39,339 nucleotides of DNA, taken from NCBI GenBank assembly GCA_002454165.1, contig DKIG01000053.1, positions 1 to 39,339 of the forward strand, given 5' to 3'. Position 1 is the stretch's first letter; the number at the start of each line of letters is the position of its first letter. The position numbers and the translations under genes were made by a program. Shown here piece by piece: positions 7,982 through 17,285 of this stretch. This DNA comes from Gammaproteobacteria bacterium UBA6724. Lineage in GTDB: Bacteria; Pseudomonadota; Gammaproteobacteria; Pseudomonadales; Azotimanducaceae. The notes under the pieces were generated by a model. The model had not been told where the DNA came from, did not search any database, and was given only the letters and a program-made list of their open reading frames with translations.

Positions 7982-8944
7982 CTATCCACCGATGAACTTC
8001 ATCACTGTTACTTCCCCTTGGAATGCGAGTTGTTTGTCGGCAAGAGCGGCGACTAGAATATTCTGCAATTCGGGCAGCGCCTTGTGGGAGGGTTGCTGGA
8101 TGAGGTCGCCGATATACTGTCTGTGTGCGTTGCTGAGGCAACCGTAGAGATGCCCATCGGATGACAAACGAAGCCGCGTGCAGGTGCGGCAGAAGGGCTC
8201 GCTTTCATTGGCAATCACGCCAAACACCCCTCGCCCTGGTATCTGGAACCTTGCCGCCGTGGAATCATAGGGGGCGTCAGTTCTACGGAATTCATACTTT
8301 TCACTGATTAGATCAAGCAGGGTTTCCATGGATACAAAATCAACCAGGAAACTCTTGTTACCGCGAAGGTGCCCCATCCGCATGAGTTCAATAAACCGCA
8401 ATTCAATATTCCGCGCCAGGCAAAAGTCTAGCATTGGCATGATGTCCTGGAAATTCTGTGACCGTAGCGGGACCATATTGATTTTGAGTTTGATACCGAG
8501 TGCCTGCATCGCATCAATCCCTCTGATGACTGTGTCCAGATCACCGCCTCTGGCAATCCGTCTGAATCGCATCGGGTTCAAGGTATCAAGACTGATGTTT
8601 AGTCGCCTTATTCCAGATGCCTTTATCACATCACGCTTGGCGAGTAGCAGCTGACCATTGGTGGTCAGACTGACATCTTGTAGCGACAATGCCATGACCC
8701 CCTGGAGAAAAGTATCAAATTTTGGTGTCACCAGGGGTTCACCGCCGGTAATTCTGACCTTGTCAATCCCGGTGGCTTGTTGTAGCAGGGTCACGGCCCG
8801 CAACAAGGAGTCAGCAGACAATTCGCTCTGTGCCGGCATCAATCGTTTCCCGTCTGCTACGCAATAGGTGCAGGCGTAGTTACATGCCGCCGTCAGACTG
8901 ACACGTAAATTCAGAAATCTTCTGCCTAATCGGTCAACAATCAT
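7982..8944 (-). CDS. moaA: GTP 3',8-cyclase, molybdenum cofactor biosynthesis
   Basis: This radical SAM enzyme makes the first intermediate of molybdopterin from GTP. The N-terminal cluster motif CNYACTYC (Cx3Cx2C), ITGGEPLVTP and SLDTLN are visible, as is the second 4Fe-4S site FCRTCTRLRLSSDGHLYGC. The C-terminus ends in the Gly-Gly tail (FIGG) needed for activation by MoaC-coupled chemistry. At 320 residues it is full length from the ATG at 8944, which has AAGGGA upstream; the longer frame to 8971 lacks this. It would supply cofactor for the molybdenum hydroxylase at 22-26 kb, although the two are unlinked. Confidence 0.9.
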   Translation of the reverse strand: MIVDRLGRRFLNLRVSLTAACNYACTYCVADGKRLMPAQSELSADSLLRAVTLLQQATGIDKVRITGGEPLVTPKFDTFLQGVMALSLQDVSLTTNGQLLLAKRDVIKASGIRRLNISLDTLNPMRFRRIARGGDLDTVIRGIDAMQALGIKLKINMVPLRSQNFQDIMPMLDFCLARNIELRFIELMRMGHLRGNKSFLVDFVSMETLLDLISEKYEFRRTDAPYDSTAARFQIPGRGVFGVIANESEPFCRTCTRLRLSSDGHLYGCLSNAHRQYIGDLIQQPSHKALPELQNILVAALADKQLAFQGEVTVMKFIGG

Positions 8945-9038
8945 GCGTCCCTTCCCGCTAGCGAATGGCATTATCGCATGGAATCACGGTGCGGCGGAGA
9001 ATATGTCATTGTTGGTATCCGAGCGGCAAAAGTGCTTA

Positions 9039-9083
9039 TCGTTTGAAAGACGGTCATTTGAAAGACGGTCATTTGAAAGACAG
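9039..9083. repeat. Three 15-nt tandem copies, intergenic
   Basis: The unit tcatttgaaagacgg is repeated at 9039-9053 (one change), 9054-9068 and 9069-9083 (one change near the end). It lies between the divergent moaA and the YiiX-like gene, where no coding frame looks real. Its period matches the repeat at 315-374 but the sequence does not. Confidence 0.9.
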
Positions 9084-9148
9084 GGCTATTTTTGGAATAC
9101 TGATACCTGTCACTGTTGGTCCCTGGACAGGCTTCAGAAACAATCCTT

Positions 9149-10054
9149 ATGCTGAAATTATTGATCAGATGGTTGAACCAGAAAAAGTCGCTCCGGAAAC
9201 TACCGCTGAGCGATTATGAGCGGATCAAGCATGAACTGCGTCCGGGCGATGTCATACTCGTTGAAGGCCGATCAAGAATCAGTGAAGTCATTAGTTGGCT
9301 AACCAATAGTCCCTGGACCCATGCTGCCCTCTATGTCGGCAGGCTATACGACATGGAAGATACTGCTATCCAGGACATAGTCAGACAGCATTATCCTGGC
9401 AAGCCGGATGACCGACTCATCATTGAGAGCCTGCTAGGTCAAGGCACCATCGTTCAGTCAGTTGACCATTATCAAACCGACCACATCAGAATCTGCCGTC
9501 CTGTGCGTCTTGCCCACAAGGACGCGCAACTGGTCATTCGTTATGCCGTTAGTCGCTTGGGGACTGAGTATAATATCCGCCAGATATTTGATCTTGCCCG
9601 ATTTCTTTTGCCCTTGCCTTTGCTTCCCAAGAAATGGGCATCAACATTATTTTTCAAGACGCCGGGAGAGTCCACCCAAACAGTCTGTTCTACTATGATT
9701 GCCAAAGCCTTCGCGTATGTGCAATTCCCGATCTTGCCCCTGGTGAAACATGGCGAGGGAAAGGATATCCAGCTCTTTCGCCGGAATGAAAAGCTCTGTA
9801 CACCAAAAGACTTCGACTATTCACCCTACTTTGACATCATCAAATATCCCTTTTTTGACTATTACCGTGAGGAATATCAGTTATTTCCCTGGACGGGTTC
9901 GGCGGTGCTTGATGCAGATGAGGCAGAGGAATACCACGCCGGGGGTATCGACCTTGCCACGGAAGAAGAGGTTGAGGGTGCGATTGCAGCAGCCACCAAT
10001 AAACCGAATCGGGCAGCCGACACGCAAGACGAAGCAGGATACCGGGGGGATTAA
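9149..10054 (+). CDS. YiiX/YebB-like permuted NlpC/P60 (papain-like) hydrolase
   Basis: Residues 35-70 contain LRPGDVILVEGRSRISEVI and SPWTHAALYVG, with the His of the permuted papain-like fold (PF05708 group). A later VCSTMIAKAF supplies the Cys. These are the expected catalytic His and Cys of YiiX-type cysteine hydrolases that act on amide or acyl bonds. The hydrophobic FLLPLPLLP in the middle may contact membrane. The acidic C-terminal 50 residues are not conserved. The frame extends to 9116 with no better start; ATG at 9149 is chosen. No strong Shine-Dalgarno is seen at either. The true substrate is unknown. Confidence 0.65.
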   Translation: MLKLLIRWLNQKKSLRKLPLSDYERIKHELRPGDVILVEGRSRISEVISWLTNSPWTHAALYVGRLYDMEDTAIQDIVRQHYPGKPDDRLIIESLLGQGTIVQSVDHYQTDHIRICRPVRLAHKDAQLVIRYAVSRLGTEYNIRQIFDLARFLLPLPLLPKKWASTLFFKTPGESTQTVCSTMIAKAFAYVQFPILPLVKHGEGKDIQLFRRNEKLCTPKDFDYSPYFDIIKYPFFDYYREEYQLFPWTGSAVLDADEAEEYHAGGIDLATEEEVEGAIAAATNKPNRAADTQDEAGYRGD

Positions 10055-10065
10055 AATCCAGGCTA

Positions 10066-11553
10066 CTATCGCGATTCTAGCCCTTCCCTCAGTGCCACCG
10101 CGAAATTATTTTTCCAGAAGACCCGATTAGAGCCCTTGACCAGTATTTGATCTCCTGGCTGCAAGCTGGCGATAAATGCAGTCAGGTCAAAGTCGTCCAC
10201 CCTATCGTAATGCGCCTGATGTGCCGGACCAGCCGCGACATTTTTGAAACTATCTCCGAAGGTCAGCACCAGGTCCATACCTCCGCATTGCTTGCCAATC
10301 TCAATATGTGATGCCTCCCCCGCCGCACCCAGTTCAAGCATTTCCCCCAGGAGGGCAATTTTTCGTCCTGGTCTGGTGGAGTCTTGTAGCGCATCAATAG
10401 CCAGTTGCATACTGACCGGGTTGGCGTTATAGCTATCGTCTATCAGCGTGATATCACCCAGCTGTATCCGCCTGCCCCTGCCGAGGGGAAGCTCAAGCGA
10501 CCTAAAGGCGGGCAGTAGCTCGGCCAGATTGATTTCCAGCACCGCAAGTATCGCTAGGAGTGCCAGTACGGATTCCAGCCTGTGGCTACCGGTAAAGGGA
10601 ATTTCAACTTCAACTTCTTGGCCCATGACATTTGCCCGGATCAGTGCCCCGCTATCAAGAGCCGCGGTTTGAATATCACGCATAACACCCTGAACATCCG
10701 CTCCCGGATCAGTACCAAAAGTAATTATCTGATAGTCCTTATGAGAAGCCTTGGTAGCCACTTCGCGGGCAAGTTCCCAAGGCAGGATGAGGGTACCTCC
10801 ACTGCTTAGACCTTTTGAGATGGACAGCTTTTCTTCTTTGAGTGCCTCCATATTGGCGAAGTTACCTAGGTGGGCTGGCAGTAGATTCAACACCAGTGCC
10901 AGATGCGGCGTGACGAGTTCCGCCAGGGGCTGGACCTCACCCGGGTGATTCGTCCCTATCTCAAACAGGCTATAGTCGGCACTGGCAGGCATGCGGCAAA
11001 GTGATATGGGCAGGCCCCAGTGGTTGTTCAGGCTATCCCGTGCGGCGTGTACTTTTCTTCTTTTGGTATGAGCAGTGGCGATGGGCGTCATGCAGCCTGT
11101 CGTCAGCAGACTTTCCAACCAGAGCCGCAGTGTTGTTTTACCACTGCTACCGGTGATGACAATGACCCGTCCCTGATTGCGTGCCCTAGCTACCTGGGCA
11201 AGTTGCCAGAGTCCATCTAGTGTGTCTGCAACGCGTAACAGGGGCGCGTTGCTTTCAACTTCCCGGTCTACCATCAATGCCCTCGCCCCTGCCTTGATGG
11301 CTACCTCAAGGAAATCATGCCCATCTCGAGCATCTTTGGGGGTCTCTGGCGTACCACCAAAACGCGGTCCCGGATTGGAGGAAAGGGCAATAAACAGGTC
11401 GCCCGGTTGAGCAGTGCGGCTATCAATAGATATTCCGGTAATGGCCAGGCTTTTATCAGCGGAGGACTGTTTGGCAGACGCAAACACCTGACAGAGTTGC
11501 TCCCAGGTCCATAAGATCTCAGGGTGCATCGGTGTCGGCTGCCTTTTTGTCAT
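10066..11553 (-). CDS. murF: UDP-N-acetylmuramoyl-tripeptide--D-Ala-D-Ala ligase
   Basis: This cytoplasmic Mur ligase adds D-Ala-D-Ala to the peptidoglycan precursor. It shows the N-domain ISIDSRTAQPGDLFIAL, the P-loop VITGSSGKTT, the central EIGTNHPGEV, and LIDDSYNANPVSM with GEMLELG in the C-terminal domain. An inserted stretch GGTPETPKDARDGHDF precedes the usual GHDF motif. The C-terminal end GSNRVFWKN differs from the usual GSRSMRME type. Several ATGs lie near the start; I use 11553, which has GGAAAG upstream. It is not next to other mur/dcw genes. It converges with the YiiX-like gene, 11 nt apart. Confidence 0.88.
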   Translation of the reverse strand: MTKRQPTPMHPEILWTWEQLCQVFASAKQSSADKSLAITGISIDSRTAQPGDLFIALSSNPGPRFGGTPETPKDARDGHDFLEVAIKAGARALMVDREVESNAPLLRVADTLDGLWQLAQVARARNQGRVIVITGSSGKTTLRLWLESLLTTGCMTPIATAHTKRRKVHAARDSLNNHWGLPISLCRMPASADYSLFEIGTNHPGEVQPLAELVTPHLALVLNLLPAHLGNFANMEALKEEKLSISKGLSSGGTLILPWELAREVATKASHKDYQIITFGTDPGADVQGVMRDIQTAALDSGALIRANVMGQEVEVEIPFTGSHRLESVLALLAILAVLEINLAELLPAFRSLELPLGRGRRIQLGDITLIDDSYNANPVSMQLAIDALQDSTRPGRKIALLGEMLELGAAGEASHIEIGKQCGGMDLVLTFGDSFKNVAAGPAHQAHYDRVDDFDLTAFIASLQPGDQILVKGSNRVFWKNNFAVALREGLESR

Positions 11554-11720
11554 TGCTTTCCGGTCACAAGCTGTCATCAAATTGCCGCCGATACTAGCAT
11601 GAGGCACTTAGCCAGGTACTTCATCTGCCTACTAGCACCTGGTAGTAGAAGTTTCCAACATCAGCAAGTATCTGTGATAAACTCAGCAACTCAATAGCAT
11701 GCTTATATTTGAGGAATCCT

Positions 11721-13568
11721 GTGAAAAAAATTTGGAACTACATCACTGCGACCAGGCGGGCCGTCGGCAACATCCTGTTCATTGGCATTATTCTCTTTAT
11801 CATCATCGCTGTCACCACCAGAGACGACTTTGAGGTGCCGGATTCATCGGTGCTGGTGCTACATCCAGATGGCGTCATCGTAGAGCGGAAGAGCATCGTT
11901 GACCCCTTTGCACTCTTCATGAATGGTGGTGATAACCCCTACGCTGAGGTTCTGCTCAGGGATATTGTTGACGTCGTCAACTTCGCCCGGGACGATGAAC
12001 GTATCAAGGCGATTGCGCTTGACCTGTCTGATCTGAGTGGCGGTTCCATCAGCCAGTTCGATGAAATAGCAGTAGCACTGCAAGCCTTCAAGGAGACCGG
12101 CAAACCGATTTCCGCCTTTGCGGGACAATACACCCAGGCGCAATATTATCTGGCTTCCTTTGCTGATGAGGTGTATCTGGATAAAAACGACAGACCCTTC
12201 CCCGGTGGAGTATTTCTACAGGGTATTGGTATTTACAATCTTTATCTGAAATCGGCACTGGAAAAAATTCATGTCCAGTATCATGTCTTTCAAGCAGGTC
12301 AGTATAAAAGTGCCGTGGAAATTTTTCTGCGAGATGAAATGTCAGACCAGGCCAGGGAGGCAGCCGATGCCTGGTTGCAAGTTGTCTGGAATGGTTACCT
12401 GGCGACCATCCTTGAGCAGAGAGAGATCTCTGCCGATGAGTTGACAAACTACATTGACAACTACGACAAATTACTTGATGAAGTTGATGCCGACCCGGTG
12501 GGCCTGGCAACAAAATATGGCTTGATTGACGCTCAGCTGAGTCGGGCAGAATGGCGACAGAAAATAAATGATACTCCAGAAGGTTCGAAGTCTCACAAGG
12601 CACGCATCTCCATGGATACCTATCTCAATGCGCGGCGGTCGGAGGACCAGACGGCACCTGCCGAAGGGAAGATTGCCATTATCGTCATTGACGGTGCGTT
12701 GGTAGATGGTGAAGAAAGTCTCGGTAATGCCGGCGCAGAGACGCTGGTGGATATTATCCAGCGAGCAGGTAAGGATTCAGCAATCAAAGCGGTGGTCGTC
12801 CGGATCAATAGCCCGGGCGGTGTGATATCAGCATCAGAACTGATCCGTAGCGAACTGGCAGCAGTGCAGCAAAAAGGCAAGCCAGTGGTGGTTTCCATGG
12901 GCGGGGTGGCCGCATCGGGTGGGTATTGGATTGCCAGTGTCGCCGACATGATAGTGGCATCTGGCACGACGGTCACCGGCTCAATCGGTGTCTTTTCACT
13001 GGCATTGACGCTAGATCAAAGTTTAAAGGCACTGGGCATTCATCCTGACGGTACCGGGACAACAGCTTTCAGCAGTTCCTATCTATGGTTTATGCCAATT
13101 GATCCCGCTGTGAAAAATATAATACAAAACAGGACGAGCAAATCCTATGAGGACTTTGTCAATCTGGTGGCGGATGGCAGAGGACTCAGCTACGAGGAGG
13201 TTGACGCCGTTGCCCAGGGTCGGGTCTGGGCAGGTGAAACCGCGCTGGAGCACGGGCTGATTGACAAGATAGGGACACTGAAAGATGCGCTTGAATCTGC
13301 CGCCATGCTTGCCGATATGGAGGATTATGAAGCGATATATCTAGAAAAAATTCTGAGCCCGCAGGAAATCTTTATGATGGAGTTGATTAAAAATCTTGAT
13401 AGCGCTGCGAGTCTTGTTGGGCTCCGCCATGCCACTTCCAACCTGCCTCTCTTGCAAAAAGGGCTGGATAGGATCCTGCCCCCTGCCATGCGTGCTACGG
13501 GTGTCCCCGGCATGAACAAGGCGCCGGGAATCTATGCCGAGTGTCTAGGTTGTCAGATCAACTTTTAG
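11721..13568 (+). CDS. sppA: Signal peptide peptidase A, 67K type
   Basis: A single N-terminal membrane helix (residues ~18-36) is followed by two tandem S49 protease domains. The second repeat carries the nucleophile in GGVAASGGYWIAS. The general-base Lys lies in the first repeat (AGQYKSAVE). INSPGGVISASE and GRVWAGETALEHGLID are also family blocks. The 615-residue length agrees with E. coli SppA (618). It degrades cleaved signal peptides on the periplasmic face of the inner membrane. GTG at 11721 is chosen because GAGGAA ends about 6 nt before it; the frame is open further upstream to a TTG. Confidence 0.92.
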   Translation: MKKIWNYITATRRAVGNILFIGIILFIIIAVTTRDDFEVPDSSVLVLHPDGVIVERKSIVDPFALFMNGGDNPYAEVLLRDIVDVVNFARDDERIKAIALDLSDLSGGSISQFDEIAVALQAFKETGKPISAFAGQYTQAQYYLASFADEVYLDKNDRPFPGGVFLQGIGIYNLYLKSALEKIHVQYHVFQAGQYKSAVEIFLRDEMSDQAREAADAWLQVVWNGYLATILEQREISADELTNYIDNYDKLLDEVDADPVGLATKYGLIDAQLSRAEWRQKINDTPEGSKSHKARISMDTYLNARRSEDQTAPAEGKIAIIVIDGALVDGEESLGNAGAETLVDIIQRAGKDSAIKAVVVRINSPGGVISASELIRSELAAVQQKGKPVVVSMGGVAASGGYWIASVADMIVASGTTVTGSIGVFSLALTLDQSLKALGIHPDGTGTTAFSSSYLWFMPIDPAVKNIIQNRTSKSYEDFVNLVADGRGLSYEEVDAVAQGRVWAGETALEHGLIDKIGTLKDALESAAMLADMEDYEAIYLEKILSPQEIFMMELIKNLDSAASLVGLRHATSNLPLLQKGLDRILPPAMRATGVPGMNKAPGIYAECLGCQINF

Positions 13569-14433
13569 AGACATCGGCAACCGCCGCCAGGTAGGTTTCA
13601 AGTGCCTTGATGTGATCCGGCACCGATGCCAAGCCTGCGTTATGGGTGGCGATGGCAAGATGTGTAGCACCTAGGTCCTGCCATTTTTGTGCGTGCTTAT
13701 GCCAGCGTTCGGGATTGCCGCCTGCATACTGCGCCTGTGCCTGGATACCGAAACCTTCCCAGGCGAACCCCAGGGCTAATCTCTTTTCTTTGAGTTGCGC
13801 TATACAGGCGGCGGCATTGGCGTCAGGTTTCATCAGAGGTATCCAACCATCACCCAGACGCGCGCACCGGTCAATGAGTGGTGGCGCACCGCCGCCAAAC
13901 CAGATTGGCACAGCTACTGAGGGTCTTGGATTGATGCTGGCGAGATTGATGTGATGATACTTGCCCTGATAGTCAATTGATTCTTCTTTCCAAAGTCTTC
14001 GCATTACCTCAACCTGCTCCGACTGCCGTCTGCCTCGGGTGTTGAAATTTTCATTCAAACCCTCGTATTCAACCTGATTCCAGCCTGTCCCTATACCCAA
14101 GCGAAGTCGGTTATTAGACAGAATAGCGACCTCAGCCGATTGCTTTGCAACCAGCACCGTCTGCCTTTGGGGCAGTATCAGCACCGCCGGCATCAAATAT
14201 ATCCGGCTGGTGACGGCAGCAATGAAAGCAAAGGTTGTCAAGGGCTCATGGAATTGAATGTCCTGGTCATAGGGGCCCTTCCAGCCGCCCGGACGGTTAG
14301 GGTCAGCACCCAGTACATGGTCATACAGCAGGAGTTGCTCGGCACCCAAATCTTCCGCAGCCTGTACCAGTGCCCTCATTGCACCTGGGTCTGTCCCGAT
14401 TTCATTATGAGGAATGACAAGGCCTATTTTCAT
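13558..14433 (-). CDS. LLM-class (luciferase-like, F420/flavin-dependent) oxidoreductase
   Basis: The protein starts MKIGLVIPHNEIG and has LLLYDHVLG, LILPQRQTVLVAKQSAEV, LGIGTGWNQVEYEGLN and PIWFGGGAPPLIDRCARLGDGW, the pattern of TIGR03619-like LLM enzymes with a TIM-barrel fold. Whether it uses F420 or FMN cannot be told; no F420 biosynthesis gene is in view. The reading frame extends 44 residues upstream but that part lies inside the MATE gene and is not conserved, so ATG at 14433 is used. It overlaps the MATE end by 29 nt and the sppA end by 11 nt. Confidence 0.8.
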   Translation of the reverse strand: MKIGLVIPHNEIGTDPGAMRALVQAAEDLGAEQLLLYDHVLGADPNRPGGWKGPYDQDIQFHEPLTTFAFIAAVTSRIYLMPAVLILPQRQTVLVAKQSAEVAILSNNRLRLGIGTGWNQVEYEGLNENFNTRGRRQSEQVEVMRRLWKEESIDYQGKYHHINLASINPRPSVAVPIWFGGGAPPLIDRCARLGDGWIPLMKPDANAAACIAQLKEKRLALGFAWEGFGIQAQAQYAGGNPERWHKHAQKWQDLGATHLAIATHNAGLASVPDHIKALETYLAAVADVSKS

Positions 14434-15847
14434 GCTCAGTCCCGGAGTCTGTTGTGGAAGGTGGCGGCATTGTATATCTGGTTTTGGAATTAATAAATAT
14501 CGTCTGCCATCTGCTACCGTGAAATCTTCGTGCCAGCATGATCGCTTTGACGATATAATCACCAATCAAGGCACCGTAGATCCATTCCACACCAAAATCC
14601 ATCAGGGTAAAGATGGCTGCCATGCCCACCCGCACACCGACCAGGCCGGTGATGGTTGTCAGTAGCGGGAATCTTGTGTCCCCGGCACCACGCAGGCATC
14701 CTCCCAGCGTAAAGTCCACCGCCATGAGCGGCTGGGCGAAGCCCAGGATATAAATAAACACCACCGTCAGCCTGACGACTTCTTCATCCTGAATCAAATA
14801 CCGGGCGATTTCATGGGCGAAATAAATAATCACAATACTCAGGATCATCATGCTACCAATCGCCAGCCGGGTTGCTTTCCAACCACTTGCCCTTGCGCCT
14901 ATCGGATCCCTTGCCCCGAGATGCTGACCAGTGAGGGTGGCGCCGGCTATGGAAAAGCCGAACCCGACCACAAAAGACAGGGACAGAATTTGAACTCCCA
15001 AACCATAAGCAGCGTAAGGGGCGGTACCGTAGAAGGCGACCAACCATAAAAAGGCAATAAACCCTACCTGAAAGACGAATTGTTCAATGCCTGCAGGGTA
15101 ACCAATGTGCAGTAGTTGCCAGCATCTGGCAGCCGTCAATGAACCAGCACCGCCGACACCGACTCTGATGCGACGGGAATACCAAAGGTAGAGGAACATC
15201 AGGGCAGCCACTGCAAATGAAATTCCGTTGGCAATTGCCGCGCCGGTCACTTCCAGCCGAGGGAATCCGTAGAGACCATAAACCAGCAGATACACAAATA
15301 TAAGATTAACGATGTTGGTGGCGACACCTATCCAGAGGGGTGTGATGGTGTCCCCCGCTGCTCTGAGGGCAGCACCCAGAATCATGTTGACGGAAAAGGC
15401 AATATTAAAAAAGCTCAGATAGCGAATGAAGTCCGCCGCTTCCTGTGTGGTCGCCTCATCCAGGTTAAAAATCGCCGCTATCTGATAGGAAAAGATGACG
15501 CAGGGGATGGTTAACAGCAGCGTAACAAGATTGCCAACCCAGAGGGAAACAGTCGTCACCCGTGCCGCCTCCTTGTAATCCATGGCACCCCATGCCCTGG
15601 CAACAAGTGCGGTAGTACCCGCCGAAATTGCCATCAAAATGCCCTGTATACCGAAGAAGAGCCTATGCCCGATAGTGACGGCGGCGACGGCTTCAGCGCC
15701 CAGGGAGCCAACGACCTTGATGCTGACGATACCCACTATTGAAAACAAAAGATTGCTCATAATAGCGGGCCAGGCGAGGGACCAGATATTCAGGTTTAAC
15801 TTCTTCTTTGACTTGTCTCTGGATGATTTGTGTGGACTATCAGGCAT
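14405..15847 (-). CDS. MATE family efflux transporter
   Basis: There are 480 residues with about 12 membrane helices in two similar halves. MATE landmarks are PAIMSNLLFSIVGIVSIKVVG in the first helix, GAALRAAGDTITPLW in the first half and GGCLRGAGDTRFPLL in the second. It should export cationic drugs or metabolites using an ion gradient. The C-terminal 20 residues (Pro/Ser/Thr rich) reach into the following LLM gene. It follows the truncated phoR by 21 nt and may share its transcript. Confidence 0.88.
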   Translation of the reverse strand: MPDSPHKSSRDKSKKKLNLNIWSLAWPAIMSNLLFSIVGIVSIKVVGSLGAEAVAAVTIGHRLFFGIQGILMAISAGTTALVARAWGAMDYKEAARVTTVSLWVGNLVTLLLTIPCVIFSYQIAAIFNLDEATTQEAADFIRYLSFFNIAFSVNMILGAALRAAGDTITPLWIGVATNIVNLIFVYLLVYGLYGFPRLEVTGAAIANGISFAVAALMFLYLWYSRRIRVGVGGAGSLTAARCWQLLHIGYPAGIEQFVFQVGFIAFLWLVAFYGTAPYAAYGLGVQILSLSFVVGFGFSIAGATLTGQHLGARDPIGARASGWKATRLAIGSMMILSIVIIYFAHEIARYLIQDEEVVRLTVVFIYILGFAQPLMAVDFTLGGCLRGAGDTRFPLLTTITGLVGVRVGMAAIFTLMDFGVEWIYGALIGDYIVKAIMLARRFHGSRWQTIFINSKTRYTMPPPSTTDSGTEHENRPCHSS

Positions 15848-15868
15848 TTGCTTCCTGTCTCAGCAGTC

Positions 15869-16546
15869 TCAGTGCGCCTTGCCGGTTTCTTGAAGTTCAT
15901 CGCCGACTGGCGCCAGCGGAATCTGCACGCCGAAGGTTGAACCTTTACCTAGCCCAGTGTCCAGGCGAACTCTGCCGTGATGCGCCTGGGCGATGTGTTT
16001 CACTATGGCGAGGCCCAGTCCGGTGCCGCCCAACTGACGAGACCGTGCCTGGTCAACGCGATAAAATCTCTCAAATACCCGCTCCGTCTCATCTCCCGGT
16101 ATGCCTATGCCATTGTCCTCAACTTCAATGCAAGCAAGGGCACCGGTCTGTCTCAGTCTGAGCTGTACCTGCCCGCCCCGGGGGGTGTACTTGAGTGCAT
16201 TGTCCAAGAGGTTGGTCACCATCTGCGTCAAGGCCTCAGCCTCTCCTTCCACTATCAACTCGTCCATTTGCTGGCAACCACTTGTGTGTATATCAAGATT
16301 GAATTCAACATCCGCAGCAGCAGCGTCAGTGATCTTAGATTCAAATATCTGACGCAAGAGGTCTGCCAGATTGATCCGGAACAATGATTGTTTGCGCTCG
16401 GATGCATCAAACCTGGAGAGTTGCAGCAGGTCCTGGACGATGCTGTCAAGTCGAATGGTCTGTTGTCTGATGCGCTCTATGAAGCGAGAAAATACCTCTT
16501 GTGGCATTTCCGGGTCGTCAATGATCGTCTCCACCAGGCCGCGGCA
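15869..16546 (-). pseudogene. phoR: PhoR sensor kinase remnant lacking N-terminus and phospho-acceptor His
   Basis: The open frame begins 4 nt after the phoB stop and reads C-RGLVETIIDDPEM at once. In PhoR, this block normally follows the H-box SHELRTPLTxI directly. The H-box, PAS and membrane domains are therefore absent. The rest is good PhoR: dimer helix LDSIVQDLLQLSRFD, N-box NLLDNALKYTP, G1 VEDNGIGIP, F-box FERFYRVDQARSRQLGG and G2 GTGLGLAIVKH. There is no Shine-Dalgarno before the only candidate start (GTG 16534). A protein made from here could bind ATP but not autophosphorylate. This is a deletion or an assembly collapse. Confidence 0.75.
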
Positions 16547-16550
16547 TCAA

Positions 16551-17240
16551 TTAACCGTCAACCAGTCTGTAGCCCACGCCCCGGATCGTTTGAATCAGAT
16601 GACTACAGGCACCTAGTTTTTTTCGGACAGAACGAATATGCACATCTATGTTCCGGTCAACCACCTCAGCGCCCGCCCTCACAACTCTATTGAGTAGTTG
16701 CTCTCTAGTAAAAGCTCGCCCAGGACGAGAAGCCAGTTGATACAAAATCTTGAATTCTGTTGCGGTCATCTTGATCGGTACGTCCAGGACAAGCACCTCA
16801 TATCGGGCGACATCTATAGACAGACCCTGGATAAATATCCGTTGCTTCTCAGGGTCCTCAAGGGTCGGACGACGCCGTAGCACTGCCTTGACCCGCGCGA
16901 CCAGTTCCCGCGGACTAAATGGCTTGGTAAGATAATCATCTGCCCCCAGTTCAAGCCCGATGACCACATCGCTTTCTTCACCCTTGGCGGAGATGATGAT
17001 GATCGGGGTTTCGTCAACCAGAGGATCGGATTTGATTTGCTGACACAGGGACAATCCATCAATCCCTGGCAACATTAAATCCAGGATAACGAGATTGGGT
17101 GATTGATTCCTAATGAGGTTCAGTCCCTCATCACCCCGAGCAACCGACGATACCTTATAGCCTTCTCGTTTGAGGTTGTAACTGACTATCTCAACAATGT
17201 CAGGTTCATCTTCAATGACTACTATTTTTTTCCGGTTCAT
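16551..17240 (-). CDS. phoB: Phosphate regulon response regulator
   Basis: The receiver domain (MNRKKIVVIEDEPDIVEI, phospho-Asp in LVILDLMLPG, Lys in LTKPFSPREL) is joined to an OmpR-type winged helix (TATEFKILYQLASRPG, FTREQLLNRV, DRNIDVHIRSVRKKLG, IRGVGYRL). The 229-residue length equals E. coli PhoB. It would bind pho boxes and activate phosphate-starvation genes. The start ATG at 17240 follows GGAAGAGG. The neighbouring phoR remnant supports the PhoB rather than OmpR assignment. With its kinase truncated, phosphorylation would have to come from elsewhere. Confidence 0.88.
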   Translation of the reverse strand: MNRKKIVVIEDEPDIVEIVSYNLKREGYKVSSVARGDEGLNLIRNQSPNLVILDLMLPGIDGLSLCQQIKSDPLVDETPIIIISAKGEESDVVIGLELGADDYLTKPFSPRELVARVKAVLRRRPTLEDPEKQRIFIQGLSIDVARYEVLVLDVPIKMTATEFKILYQLASRPGRAFTREQLLNRVVRAGAEVVDRNIDVHIRSVRKKLGACSHLIQTIRGVGYRLVDG

Positions 17241-17285
17241 CCTCTTCCGTTCATCATGGTTAATGATGAGCGCAGACATCTGAGG

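Noticed and set aside
14434..14565. N-terminal extension of the LLM oxidoreductase
   Set aside because: It lies within the MATE coding region and shows no family sequence before MKIGLV.
16547..16549. TGA before C-RGLVETI as a third selenocysteine codon
   Set aside because: It lies at the phoR deletion junction, with no conserved Cys column and no hairpin at the right distance.
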